From Henriciella algicola (GTDB lineage Bacteria > Pseudomonadota > Alphaproteobacteria > Caulobacterales > Hyphomonadaceae), in contig NZ_QWGA01000008.1 in assembly GCF_003576245.1 (NCBI RefSeq), forward strand, positions 124,001-188,000: DNA of 64,000 bases, given 5' to 3'. Below are positions 41,779 to 50,129 of this stretch, one piece after another. The position numbers and the translations under genes were made by a program. The notes under the pieces were generated by a model. It was not told where the DNA came from. It saw only the letters and a program-made list of their open reading frames with translations, and did no database searches. How positions within the stretch are numbered: position 1 is the stretch's first letter; every line of letters starts with the position of its first letter.

Positions 41779-42615
41779 CTAGTCCTGTACGAATTTCTTG
41801 TAGGCTTCCTCATAGTCTGGATGCCAGCGCGAGAGAGCAGGGCGGTTCTTTATGATGTCGTCCGCCGTCCACTGGATGCGCTTCTCGTCCAGACTGCGCG
41901 GCGTCTCATTGTCCGGGCAAATGATGTAGAAGTCACCGTCGCCGAGACGGTCCATCATGAAATCGACGGTCTCCTCGGCTGTGGCTGCAAATGGCGGCTT
42001 TTGTGGAATGAAGCGACTTATCATGGGCGTGTAGACAAAGCCGGGCACGAGCAGATGGGCAGCCAGTTTGCAGTCCTCTTCGGCGCGAAGCGCGTGCGCC
42101 ACGCTTTCGGTGTAGGCTAGCACGCCAGCCTTGGAGAGATTGTAGGCATAGTTTCCAGGAGGACGCGTGATTCCCTGTTTGGACGCGGTGTTAATGATGG
42201 CGCCCGGCGATCCGTGCGCCAGCATTGATGGAATGAAGGCGTGGCAACCCTGCACCACGCCCATGAGATTGACATCCAGCATGCTTTTAAAAGCGTCGAT
42301 ATCCTCCCAGGGCTTTGTGCCCATCCGTGCGATACCCGCATTATTCATCAGGCAGTGGACCGGTCCGAACTCCGTCGTGGCGGTTTCAAAAAGGGAATGT
42401 ACTGAGGTAGGGTCTGCGACATCGCAGACCTTGGTAAGAAGGCCGCCCCCAGAATTCGGGATAGACGCCTTCGCCTGTTCAAGTGCTTCGGCATTCACGT
42501 CGGCCAGAACGACGTTCATACCGGCCGCTGAAAAACGTCGAGCCGCCTCGAGCCCAATCCCTCCCGCTGCGCCGGTTACGACCGCCGTATTCCCGTCTTT
42601 CAGCCAAGCCGTCAT
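41779..42615 (-). CDS. SDR-family oxidoreductase
   Basis: A 278-residue classical SDR with TGAAGGIGLEAARRF (cofactor), NNAGIAR, TASKQGITRPPGNYAYNLSKAG (Ser...Tyr-x3-Lys) and a long C-terminal part (DGDFYIICPDNETPRSLDEKR and WTADDIIKNRPALSRWHPDY). The reaction is NAD(P)-linked; the substrate is unknown. It precedes the alpha/beta-hydrolase gene on the same strand by 76 bp, so the two might be co-expressed. Confidence 0.9.
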   Translation of the reverse strand: MTAWLKDGNTAVVTGAAGGIGLEAARRFSAAGMNVVLADVNAEALEQAKASIPNSGGGLLTKVCDVADPTSVHSLFETATTEFGPVHCLMNNAGIARMGTKPWEDIDAFKSMLDVNLMGVVQGCHAFIPSMLAHGSPGAIINTASKQGITRPPGNYAYNLSKAGVLAYTESVAHALRAEEDCKLAAHLLVPGFVYTPMISRFIPQKPPFAATAEETVDFMMDRLGDGDFYIICPDNETPRSLDEKRIQWTADDIIKNRPALSRWHPDYEEAYKKFVQD

Positions 42616-42684
42616 GGGTGTCTCCTCCGCCCTTTTTGGAGCAGCCTAGCAGCTTGAGCCGGAGTGGCCATGAGGAAGAAGGCA

Positions 42685-42716
42685 TAAAAAACGCCGCAGT
42701 CCAGAAACTGCGGCGT
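42685..42716 (-). terminator. Rho-independent terminator of the glutaredoxin gene
   Basis: ACGCCGCAG and CTGCGGCGT form a 9-bp stem around TCCAGAAA; on the minus strand TTTTTT follows. Confidence 0.9.
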
Positions 42717-42742
42717 CCAAGTGTCCTAGGTGTTCGAGGCCG

Positions 42743-43078
42743 TCAGGCCGCTTCCATCTCGATGCCTTTTTCGGCCATGAACTCTTTCAGTTCACCGCTT
42801 TCGAACATCTCTTTGATGATGTCGCAGCCGCCGACGAATTCGCCTTTGACGTAAAGCTGCGGGATGGTCGGCCAATCGGAATAGACCTTGATGCCCTCAC
42901 GGATGGCCTGGTCTTCGAGCACGTTCGTCGCGGCGTAGTCGACGCCGAGATAGTCGAGGACCTGAACGACCACCGAGGAGAAGCCGCATTGCGGGAAGGT
43001 CGGCGTGCCTTTCATGAAAAGCACCACATCGTTGCTCTTCACGGCCTTGTCGATGGCTTGCTGGACGTCGTCGCTCAT
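42743..43078 (-). CDS. grxD: Monothiol glutaredoxin, Grx4 family
   Basis: The 111-residue protein carries the CGFS active site (31-34) in TPTFPQCGFSSVVVQVLDYL and the GSH-contacting SDWPTIPQLYVKGEFVGGCDI. Grx4-type proteins hold [2Fe-2S] clusters with glutathione and a BolA partner and donate them to target proteins. In alphaproteobacteria it usually sits near purL-bolA; here the neighbour is the ATPase-inhibitor gene. ATG 43078 follows GGAG. It is 137 bp downstream of the inhibitor gene, on the same strand. Confidence 0.95.
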   Translation of the reverse strand: MSDDVQQAIDKAVKSNDVVLFMKGTPTFPQCGFSSVVVQVLDYLGVDYAATNVLEDQAIREGIKVYSDWPTIPQLYVKGEFVGGCDIIKEMFESGELKEFMAEKGIEMEAA

Positions 43079-43214
43079 TCTCGTCTCCAATCGGAAATTC
43101 CCGGTATCTGCAGGGAATGTGTGGCGAACAGGCGCTTGCTTCAAGGCCTGCTCGCGGTCGGCTTACATGCTGTGGCCCGCTGCGGCAGCGGCCCGGAAGC
43201 GGTAAGCGTCAGGC

Positions 43215-43544
43215 CTAGTCCTTGACTTCTTTCATGATCTGCTCGCGCGCAACGGCCAGCAGTTCTGCCATGTGCTCACGGATGCGCGCATCAGAGCGGT
43301 CTACGCCCTTGGCATCGAAATCGCCGCGAACCTTGCGGAAAACGTCTTCGTCGCCCGGCTCTTCAAGGTCGGACATGACCACGGACTTGGCGTAAGCCTC
43401 AGCCTCGGTGCCAGACAGGTTCATCAGGTCCGCAGCCCAGAGGCCGAGCAGCTTGTTGCGGCGGTTCATGATCTTGAACTGCAGCGCGCTGTCGTGCGCA
43501 TATTTTGCTTCCTCGGCGCGCTCGCGATCGTCGAATGTGCTCAT
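43215..43544 (-). CDS. F1-ATPase inhibitor, zeta subunit (DUF1476)
   Basis: The 109-residue protein matches DUF1476, identified in Paracoccus as the zeta subunit, which blocks reverse rotation of the alphaproteobacterial F1 ATPase. It starts TFDDRERAEEAKYAHDSALQ, the N-terminal inhibitory helix, followed by the RRNKLLGLWAADLMNLSG and KSVVMSDLEEPGDEDVFRKV core. Its place beside purC, on the opposite strand, is conserved in many alphaproteobacteria. GAGGA ribosome-like sequence precedes ATG 43544. Confidence 0.92.
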   Translation of the reverse strand: MSTFDDRERAEEAKYAHDSALQFKIMNRRNKLLGLWAADLMNLSGTEAEAYAKSVVMSDLEEPGDEDVFRKVRGDFDAKGVDRSDARIREHMAELLAVAREQIMKEVKD

Positions 43545-43769
43545 GGTAAGCCCTCCTCTTGATTGGGCATGACTGGCTTTGCCGGGATATAGATTGCCAT
43601 GCCCCGCCTGCGCAAGACGCTAGAGCGGTGCGCCAGTGCCGCAACCCCAAGGGCGCCTGCTGAATCATCGTTTGTTTAGCAAGAGCACTCGCGTTATCAC
43701 TCCGCCTTGTTCTTGGGGGCGCAGAGCGGCTGATCCTACAGCGCGTCTCCCCTTGGCGGAGGGATAGCG

Positions 43770-44540
43770 ATGTCACGCAGACGCATGATTTATGAGGGCA
43801 AGGCCAAGATCCTTTACGAAGGACCAGAGCCCGGCACCCTGATCCAGTATTTCAAGGATGATGCGACGGCGTTCAACGCTGAGAAGAAAGCCGTGCTTGA
43901 CGGCAAGGGCGTCCTGAACAATCGCATCAGCGAATTCCTGATGACCCGCCTGTCAGCGGTCGGTATTCCGAACCACTTCATCAAGCGCCTCAATATGCGT
44001 GAGCAGCTGATCAAGAAGGTGGAGATCATTCCGCTGGAAGTGATCGTGCGAAACGTCGCTGCGGGCACCATGTCCAAGCGCCTTGGCATTCCGGAAGGCG
44101 AAACGCTGCCGCGCGCCATTGTCGAGTTCTGCTACAAGAAGGATGAGCTGGGCGACCCGCTCGTTTCTGAAGAGCACATCGCGGCTTTCGGCTGGGCCAG
44201 CCAGCAGGAGATGGACGACATCGTCTCGCTCGCGCTGCGGATCAACGACTTCATGTCCGGTCTTTTCTCGGCAGTCGGCATTCGCCTGATCGACTTCAAA
44301 CTCGAGTTCGGCCGCCATTTCGAAGGCGAGATGGTTCGCACCATTCTTGCGGATGAGATCAGCCCTGATAGCTGCCGTTTGTGGGACTATGAGACCAATG
44401 AAAAGCTCGACAAGGACCGGTTCCGCCGTGACCTTGGCGGCGTGACGGAGGCCTATGCGGAAGTTGCCCGGCGCCTTGGTATCATCAAGGAAAGCGCGCA
44501 GGGCGGCGATGTGATCGACTTCACAAGTGGCATGAAGTAG
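43770..44540 (+). CDS. purC: Phosphoribosylaminoimidazole-succinocarboxamide synthase
   Basis: PurC (SAICAR synthetase) joins aspartate to CAIR in purine synthesis. The 256-residue protein has [32 protein letters not shown] (nucleotide site), [18 protein letters not shown] and [24 protein letters not shown] precedes ATG 43770. In other alphaproteobacteria purS and purQ directly follow; here a sulfotransferase gene lies in between. Confidence 0.97.
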   Translation: MSRRRMIYEGKAKILYEGPEPGTLIQYFKDDATAFNAEKKAVLDGKGVLNNRISEFLMTRLSAVGIPNHFIKRLNMREQLIKKVEIIPLEVIVRNVAAGTMSKRLGIPEGETLPRAIVEFCYKKDELGDPLVSEEHIAAFGWASQQEMDDIVSLALRINDFMSGLFSAVGIRLIDFKLEFGRHFEGEMVRTILADEISPDSCRLWDYETNEKLDKDRFRRDLGGVTEAYAEVARRLGIIKESAQGGDVIDFTSGMK

Positions 44541-44563
44541 CCTTCCCCTCAGGGGGACAGGAT

Positions 44564-45274
44564 ATGGCACTCAAGGTTGTGGGCGCAGGCTTTGGCCGCA
44601 CCGGCACGCTTTCCATGAAGGTGGCGCTCGAACAGCTCGGCTTCGAGAAATGCCATCATATGATGGAAGTCTTTCCTAGCGAGTTTCAGCTCAATAGCTG
44701 GAATTCAATTGGACGCGGTGAAGAGCCTGACTGGGATGAAGTGTTTGACGGCTTTCAGGCGAGCGTCGATTTTCCATCTTCCGCTTACTGGCGAGAGCTT
44801 TCGGCCCACTATCCAGACGCCAAGGTGATTCTCACGACGCGCAGCTTTGACAGCTGGTATGAAAGCGCGCTGGAAACGATCTACCCGGTCAGCAAGAAAA
44901 TCCCGAACTGGATGACGTTCATTCCGCAGGTCCGCAAGATCAAGGAAATGACCTACAGCACGATCTGGGATCGGGTGTTTCATGGCAGGTTCGAGGATCG
45001 TGACTATGCGCGCAAAATCTTCGAGCAACATGAAGCGGCCGTGAAGGCTGAGATTCCGGCTGAGCGCCTGCTGGTTTTCCATCCGAAGGAAGGGTGGGAG
45101 CCACTGTGTGAGTTTCTTGGCGTGCCTGTACCGGACAGGTCTTTTCCGAACGTGAATGACCGGGCGGATTTCAAGAAGCGGGTCGCGGCTTTCACCTGGC
45201 TCAATCGCGCGCCGTGGATCGTCGGTGCACTTGGTGTGGCGGGCGCAGTTGCAGCGGCGCTCGCCTTTCAATAG
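44564..45274 (+). CDS. Sulfotransferase-family protein with C-terminal membrane anchor
   Basis: The 236-residue protein begins VVGAGFGRTGTLSMKVALEQ, the 5'-PSB-like loop of Sulfotransfer_4 proteins that binds PAPS. It continues with GFEKCHHMMEVF and AKVILTTRSFDSWYESALE, the 3'-phosphate-binding part, and LLVFHPKEGWEPLCEFLGVP. A C-terminal hydrophobic segment (PWIVGALGVAGAVAAALAF) suggests a tail anchor. The substrate is unknown. The gene lies between purC (23 bp before) and purS (53 bp after), all on the plus strand, so it is probably transcribed with the purine genes; the connection is unclear. Confidence 0.87.
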   Translation: MALKVVGAGFGRTGTLSMKVALEQLGFEKCHHMMEVFPSEFQLNSWNSIGRGEEPDWDEVFDGFQASVDFPSSAYWRELSAHYPDAKVILTTRSFDSWYESALETIYPVSKKIPNWMTFIPQVRKIKEMTYSTIWDRVFHGRFEDRDYARKIFEQHEAAVKAEIPAERLLVFHPKEGWEPLCEFLGVPVPDRSFPNVNDRADFKKRVAAFTWLNRAPWIVGALGVAGAVAAALAFQ

Positions 45275-45327
45275 GACGTCAGATCACAAGGACGCAGCAG
45301 CGTCGATTCCGAGCGGAGACGAGTGTC

Positions 45328-45570
45328 ATGAAAGCCATTGTCCATGTCGGCCTGAAACCCGGTGTTCTTGACCCGCAAGGCAAGGCGGTTGCCGACACGC
45401 TTGGCCGGATGGGCTATGACGAAGTGCACAGCGCGCGTATCGGCAAGGTGATCGAGCTCGATCTTGAAGGCGTTGCCAAGGACAAGGCGGACGCCCGCGT
45501 CAAGGAAATGTGCGAGAAGCTGCTCGCGAACACGGTGATCGAGTCCTATCGCTACGAACTGGTCGATTAG
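45328..45570 (+). CDS. purS: Phosphoribosylformylglycinamidine synthase subunit PurS
   Basis: The 80-residue small subunit of FGAM synthase: MKAIVHVGLKPGVLDPQGKA, ADTLGRMGYDEVHSARIGKV, VKEMCEKLLANTVIESYRYEL. PurS dimers bridge PurL and PurQ. Here purQ does not follow; it and purL must be elsewhere. ATG 45328 has GGAG eleven bases upstream. Confidence 0.96.
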   Translation: MKAIVHVGLKPGVLDPQGKAVADTLGRMGYDEVHSARIGKVIELDLEGVAKDKADARVKEMCEKLLANTVIESYRYELVD

Positions 45571-45614
45571 GCCGTTTCCGCGCTAGTCTTCCCGAAACAT
45601 AAGGGAGGACTTCT

Positions 45615-45983
45615 ATGATCAAGCTTACATTCTGCCTGCACAGGCTGCCGCATCTCAGCCGGGATGAATTCCAGACTTATTGGCGAGAGAACCATGCTCC
45701 GCTGGTCGCAAAGCATGCCAAGACGCTGGGTATTGCGCGCTATGTGCAGGTGCATGCGCTGACCCATGACTTTAACGGTGTGATGCGCGCCAGCCGGGAT
45801 GCGCCGGACATGTATGACGGCATCGCGGAAATCTACTTCGAAAGCTGGGACGCGCTGTTCGAGGCGGGCCAGAACGAAGGAAATGCCGAAGCGGGCGCAG
45901 CCCTGCTAGAGGATGAGCGCAAGTTTATCGACTTGCCGCGCTCGCCTCTCTGGTTCAATGAGGAACACGTCATCATTGATTAG
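45615..45983 (+). CDS. EthD-domain protein (dimeric alpha/beta barrel)
   Basis: The 122-residue protein has IKLTFCLHRLPHLSRDEFQT, YWRENHAPLVAKHAKTLGIA and YVQVHALTHDF, typical of the EthD ferredoxin-like family, in which some members degrade or isomerise small organic compounds. ALFEAGQNEGNAEAGAALLE and DERKFIDLPRSPLW close the domain. The role is unknown. It comes 44 bp after purS in the plus-strand series but is not part of purine synthesis as known. Confidence 0.88.
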   Translation: MIKLTFCLHRLPHLSRDEFQTYWRENHAPLVAKHAKTLGIARYVQVHALTHDFNGVMRASRDAPDMYDGIAEIYFESWDALFEAGQNEGNAEAGAALLEDERKFIDLPRSPLWFNEEHVIID

Positions 45984-46023
45984 GGCTGGATGGACTGGCC
46001 CAGTTCATGCTTTGGTTTGCAGT

Positions 46024-46386
46024 ATGAAACAGCGTCTTCTTGTTATCGCCGCCATCGCCGTATGCCTTCCTGCAGCGGCTGAGGAAATCTGCCGCTCCAT
46101 CTCGACGAGCTGGGACACTGAGAGCGGGCAGAGCTTCAATACGCGGATGTGGACCAAGGCCGACGAAGCCGGATGCAAGATTGTCGAACACCTCATCGAT
46201 GGCGAGAAGATCGAAGGCGTCGACTGCGATTGCGACCTCATTGCCGATGGCTACGAAGATCGCATTCCTCAGCCTGTGTCCGAGCGCCAGCGTGGCCGGC
46301 TGACCGATATCTGCGAAGGACCAATCGCGATCGAAGAAGCCGCGCCCATGTCCAAGCCGGGCGATCCGATCATCATCAACGGCTAG
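46024..46386 (+). CDS. Secreted cysteine-containing small protein, unknown
   Basis: The 120-residue product has a signal peptide (MKQRLLVIAAIAVCLPAAA) and five cysteines in the mature region (EICRSIS, AGCKIVEHL, VDCDCDLIADGY, DICEGPIA). The C-terminus is PMSKPGDPIIING. The spacing suggests disulfides and a periplasmic location. I do not recognise a family. There is no clear ribosome site at ATG 46024. It is the last plus-strand gene before convergent cysteine-rich genes. Confidence 0.65.
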   Translation: MKQRLLVIAAIAVCLPAAAEEICRSISTSWDTESGQSFNTRMWTKADEAGCKIVEHLIDGEKIEGVDCDCDLIADGYEDRIPQPVSERQRGRLTDICEGPIAIEEAAPMSKPGDPIIING

Positions 46387-46410
46387 GCTTTGCCCGCTAG
46401 ACCACCGCGA

Positions 46411-46827
46411 CTAGTCACGGGGTTTGCGGCAACCATCGACTATGCGCGCGCTATTATTCGTGCTCGGCACGTCCTGCGGAACGTAGGGCAGGGCGCAGGC
46501 ATGCACTGTCGTCCGGTTAAAGTCGTGGGTTTCGCGCGCGGCGTCGGCCTCTTCACGAAGGTCACTCATCGTCTCGCCCGGAGCGAGTTCAACGACGCCG
46601 CAGGTCTTCTGCAGCCCGGCAGACCGAAAGCAGTAGCGCGCATTGATCGGCTTCTCGCAGGAATTCTTGTAGGGGCCGATATCGCCGTCCCGCGAAAGAC
46701 AGTCATTGGCGCCTGCATGCGCGGAAGGATTGGTGAAGCGCGACAGGATGTTGGCGCCAATCGTGACCAGTACGACAACCAGGACGATGCGCAGCCAGTT
46801 CGGTACTTTCGAGAGCAACTTTTTCAT
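46411..46827 (-). CDS. Membrane-anchored cysteine-rich protein, copy 2
   Basis: The 138-residue protein has an N-terminal membrane anchor (WLRIVLVVVLVTIGANILS) and an extracytoplasmic domain with six cysteines (NDCLSR, NSCEKPINARYC, KTCGVV, HACALPYVP, DGCRKP). The domain matches its neighbour encoded at 46824-47252 at all six cysteines and in PINA and LPY-P. The two genes overlap by 4 bp (ATGA), which points to a tandem duplication and translation coupling. The family and function are not known to me. Confidence 0.72.
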   Translation of the reverse strand: MKKLLSKVPNWLRIVLVVVLVTIGANILSRFTNPSAHAGANDCLSRDGDIGPYKNSCEKPINARYCFRSAGLQKTCGVVELAPGETMSDLREEADAARETHDFNRTTVHACALPYVPQDVPSTNNSARIVDGCRKPRD

Positions 46828-47252
46828 TGGCGTGTTTCCCCCTCTGGCAGGCAGCCCTGTTTCATCCGCTTTGTATTCATATCCTCGACCATGCCGGGCA
46901 TGTAAGGCAGCTTGCAGGCATAGGTTTCTGCCCGAAGCAGTCCGCCGAGACGTGCGAGGTCGGCCTCAATCTCGGCCCGGTCGAAGCCTTGGCCCGGCTC
47001 CAGCCGTTTCGTCTCGCAGATGTCGTCGGCCGTCTTTGAGTAAAGGCAAAGCTCCGCATTGATCGGGAAGTCGCACGTGTTCTCAAGCGGTGGATCGGTG
47101 TCCATGATTGGGCCGAGGCATCGCTTCACTTGCCCGAGTTTTTCGGGCTGAAAGATCAGCGCCGACACAACACCAACCAGTAGCAGGCAAAAAAATGCTC
47201 CGGCTGCCCAGAGGCAGCCCGGCTGTTTTGCCCGTTCCTGTGCGTCTGACAT
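46824..47252 (-). CDS. Membrane-anchored cysteine-rich protein, copy 1
   Basis: The 142-residue paralogue of the 46411-46827 product, with an anchor (LWAAGAFFCLLLVGVVSALIF) and the same six-cysteine domain: KRCLGP, NTCDFPINAELC, DICETKRL, YACKLPYMPG, QGCLPEG. GGGGGA precedes ATG 47252. The pair forms a unit on the minus strand, downstream of the icd terminator. Function unknown; the conserved cysteines suggest disulfides and a periplasmic role. Confidence 0.72.
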   Translation of the reverse strand: MSDAQERAKQPGCLWAAGAFFCLLLVGVVSALIFQPEKLGQVKRCLGPIMDTDPPLENTCDFPINAELCLYSKTADDICETKRLEPGQGFDRAEIEADLARLGGLLRAETYACKLPYMPGMVEDMNTKRMKQGCLPEGETRQ

Positions 47253-47311
47253 CGATTGTCCCCCTAAGAGGCTCCTATCAGCATTCCAGGGCAAGCAAAG
47301 CAGAAATAGAC

Positions 47312-47344
47312 AAAAGAAAAGCCCCGGCGGTATGGCCGGGGCTT
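47312..47344 (-). terminator. Rho-independent terminator of icd
   Basis: AAGCCCCGGC and GCCGGGGCTT form a perfect 10-bp stem around GGTATG, followed on the minus strand by TTCTTTTG. Confidence 0.9.
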
Positions 47345-47371
47345 CGTATTCTGGTCAAAGGGCGTGAAGCC

Positions 47372-48583
47372 TTATGCCATCTTCTTTTCGAGGTTCTCTG
47401 CCACGGCTTCGAGGAAGCCTTCGGTGGTGAGCCAGTCCTGATCTGGACCGATGAGAAGCGCGAGGTCCTTGGTCATCTTGCCGCTTTCAACGGTCTCGAT
47501 GACGACCTGCTCGAGGTCTTCAGCGAACTTGGTGACCTCAGGCGTGTTGTCGAGACGACCACGGTGGGCGAGGCCACGGGTCCAGGCGTAGATCGAGGCG
47601 ATCGAGTTGGTCGAGGTCGCTTCGCCCTTCTGGTGGTTGCGGTAGTGACGGGTCACTGTGCCGTGTGCGGCTTCAGCTTCGACCGTCTTGCCGTCTGGCG
47701 ACATCAGAACGGAGGTCATGAGGCCAAGCGAACCGAAGCCTTGGGCGACGGTGTCGGACTGGACGTCGCCGTCATAGTTCTTACAGGCCCAGACATAGCC
47801 GCCGGACCATTTCATGGCAGCTGCGACCATGTCGTCGATCAGGCGATGCTCATAGGTGCCACCGAACTCAGCGAAAGCATCGGCGAACTCATTGTCGAAC
47901 ACTTCCTGGAACAGGTCCTTGAAGCGGCCATCATAGGCTTTCAGGATCGTGTTCTTGGTCGACAGGTAGACAGGCCACTTGCGCGACAGACCGAAGTTGA
48001 ACGATGCGCGAGCGAAGTCGCGGATCGACTCGTCGAGGTTGTACATGCCCATGGCGATACCGGAGGACGGCGCGTCGAACACTTCGTGCTCGATGACGGT
48101 GCCGTCAGAGCCTTCGAACTTCATCGTCAGCTTGCCCTTGCCAGGGAATTTGAAGTCGGTTGCGCGGTACTGGTCGCCGAATGCGTGACGGCCAATGACG
48201 ATTGGTTGGGTCCAGCCTGGCACCAGGCGCGGCACGTTGGAGATCACGATCGGCTCACGGAAGACGACGCCGCCGAGGATGTTACGGATCGTGCCGTTTG
48301 GCGAACGCCACATCTTCTTAAGGCCGAATTCCTCAACGCGGGCTTCGTCCGGTGTAATGGTCGCACACTTAACACCAACGCCGTATTGCTTGATGGCGTT
48401 TGCAGCGTCGACGGTGATCTGGTCATCGGTTTCGTCGCGCGCTTCGATGCCGAGGTCGAAATATTTGAGATCGATATCGAGGTAGGGGTGGATGAGGCGG
48501 TCCTTGATCATCTGCCAGATGATGCGGGTCATCTCATCGCCGTCGAGCTCGACGACCGGATTCTTGACCTTGATCTTTGCCAT
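47372..48583 (-). CDS. icd: NADP-dependent isocitrate dehydrogenase (eukaryote-like type)
   Basis: The 403-residue enzyme of the TCA cycle, converting isocitrate to 2-oxoglutarate. It belongs to the homodimeric eukaryote-like group ([104 protein letters not shown]), not the E. coli Icd group. It is monocistronic with its own terminator; its 5' end is divergent from a degenerate zincin-like gene. Confidence 0.97.
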   Translation of the reverse strand: MAKIKVKNPVVELDGDEMTRIIWQMIKDRLIHPYLDIDLKYFDLGIEARDETDDQITVDAANAIKQYGVGVKCATITPDEARVEEFGLKKMWRSPNGTIRNILGGVVFREPIVISNVPRLVPGWTQPIVIGRHAFGDQYRATDFKFPGKGKLTMKFEGSDGTVIEHEVFDAPSSGIAMGMYNLDESIRDFARASFNFGLSRKWPVYLSTKNTILKAYDGRFKDLFQEVFDNEFADAFAEFGGTYEHRLIDDMVAAAMKWSGGYVWACKNYDGDVQSDTVAQGFGSLGLMTSVLMSPDGKTVEAEAAHGTVTRHYRNHQKGEATSTNSIASIYAWTRGLAHRGRLDNTPEVTKFAEDLEQVVIETVESGKMTKDLALLIGPDQDWLTTEGFLEAVAENLEKKMA

Positions 48584-48689
48584 CGTGTGAAAGTCCTCTT
48601 AGTTGCACTGTATCCCGGGCGGCTATAGCAGAAGGGGTCGAATGGTCAAAAGCGGTATTCGCGCCTGCAACAGCTGATTGAGCGTACCC

Positions 48690-50129
48690 ATGAAACTCAC
48701 CCGACTAAGTCTTGCCGCCACGCTGAGCCTCTGCGTGCTCGCCGTGCCTTCAAATGCGCAGTCACGACAGGCAGGTCGAGACACTTCAGTGGCCAGCGTC
48801 ACGGTCGGTCCGAGAGACGATGGCAACTGGTTTGTCCGTTACAGCTTCGATGCGCCGCAGCCTGTGTATGCACTCGCGCATTCGCAGACGGGCTACCGGT
48901 CCGCGACCTGGTCGCCTGAGACTGAAGGTGTTCGCCTTGGAAGGCTGGATGGCGTCGATGTGATCGTGATGGATGAACCGGTTGGTGTGATCGAGTTCAG
49001 CATCATCCCCCTGACAGGGCAGCTGCCAAATGACCCGACGCCGTTTGTCACGTTTGCTGGTGGCGGCATCGCCGTGCACGACGCGCAGTTCGAACTTGTC
49101 GGGTTCAAGGATATCGCGAGCGTCGAAGCGTTGGACGGCGATCTGGGTGCCCTGTCGTCTGACACGTTGGCGATGACCCTTACAGTCGAAGCAGAAGGGC
49201 CAGTCCTGACCAGTGCTGCTGTTTCGGAAGACACGTTGAGTGCGCCGGTGCAGGACCAGTACGTTTATATCGGAGAGGGTGAGTACGCCTCTAAGGATGG
49301 CTTCTCATTTCTTGCAGACCCTTATCTGCCGGAATGGTTGTCGTCCGGCTTGCCGGGGGCCGTTGAGGGGTTTCTTGGCACACTGGAAAGCCGGTGGGGT
49401 GCGGAGCTGGAGCGCGATATTTCTGTCATTGTTGCCTACAAGGGCGCGCAGGCGCGCGGTCTTTCGCTTGAGGGGAGCGTGTTGGGCAGCCAGATCATGC
49501 TGGAGCTGGGCGGGCAGGGCTTCTCCAACCGCAATAGTGATGCGCTCGCCTATCTGCACTGGTACACGATCCGCGAACTCGTGGGCCTGTTCCAAACCCG
49601 GAACGGTGTTGTCCTTGGTGGGCCAGAAGCTGCCTGGATCCATGACGGCTTTGCCAATTCCATCGCCTACCAGCTGATCGCATCGGATATGGATGCGCCG
49701 GACGGGTTTCTTTCATCGGTCTATCAGAATGCTTTTGAAGACTGCGTGACGACGCTCGAAGGCGGCTCGCTGGAAACCGCACTCGAGCGCGGCGCCTCCT
49801 CCGGTCCCTATGCCTGCGGCGACTTCATTGCCCTGGCGACCGATGGCTATCTCAAGCAGCGCAATCTGTTTGGCTTCTGGGATGGGCTGAGCGACTGGGC
49901 GGCTCGAAGCTCGGATCATGTGATCGACAAGCAGGTCTATTTTACCTCGCTGCAACTGATGGGGGCGACGCCAAGGCAGCGCGAACGTATTCGTGCCATC
50001 GTCGAAGATGAATTGAGCCAGCCGCGCCGGGCGCTTCGCGACCTGCTGCAGGATGCGGGGCTTGAGCCCCAGTTTACTGCCAATGGCCAGTTCCGTTCGA
50101 TGGAGTGGCCGGACTATTCAGGCGAATGA
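48690..50129 (+). CDS. Secreted protein resembling a gluzincin peptidase with a degenerate active site
   Basis: The 479-residue product has a signal peptide (LTRLSLAATLSLCVLAVPSNA). Its first half is beta-rich, and about residues 285-330 read LHWYTIRELVGLFQTRNGVV and EAAWIHDGFANSIAYQLI. In gluzincins (M1/M61-type) these would be HEXXH and WxxEGFxxY; here RELVG replaces HEXXH and the glutamate is an aspartate, so a zinc peptidase is unlikely. A substrate-binding or pseudo-enzyme role is inference. TTG 48678 is an alternative start. It overlaps trmJ by 4 bp (ATGA), so the two are translationally coupled. Confidence 0.65.
   Translation: MKLTRLSLAATLSLCVLAVPSNAQSRQAGRDTSVASVTVGPRDDGNWFVRYSFDAPQPVYALAHSQTGYRSATWSPETEGVRLGRLDGVDVIVMDEPVGVIEFSIIPLTGQLPNDPTPFVTFAGGGIAVHDAQFELVGFKDIASVEALDGDLGALSSDTLAMTLTVEAEGPVLTSAAVSEDTLSAPVQDQYVYIGEGEYASKDGFSFLADPYLPEWLSSGLPGAVEGFLGTLESRWGAELERDISVIVAYKGAQARGLSLEGSVLGSQIMLELGGQGFSNRNSDALAYLHWYTIRELVGLFQTRNGVVLGGPEAAWIHDGFANSIAYQLIASDMDAPDGFLSSVYQNAFEDCVTTLEGGSLETALERGASSGPYACGDFIALATDGYLKQRNLFGFWDGLSDWAARSSDHVIDKQVYFTSLQLMGATPRQRERIRAIVEDELSQPRRALRDLLQDAGLEPQFTANGQFRSMEWPDYSGE

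Noticed and set aside
43545-43769. tRNA or small RNA gene between the ATPase-inhibitor gene and purC
   Set aside because: No cloverleaf or T-loop GTTCGAATC-type motif; it looks like an ordinary divergent promoter region.
47108-48628. Plus-strand open frame (506 codons) across icd
   Set aside because: It is antisense to isocitrate dehydrogenase; composition shows mirrored codon bias only.
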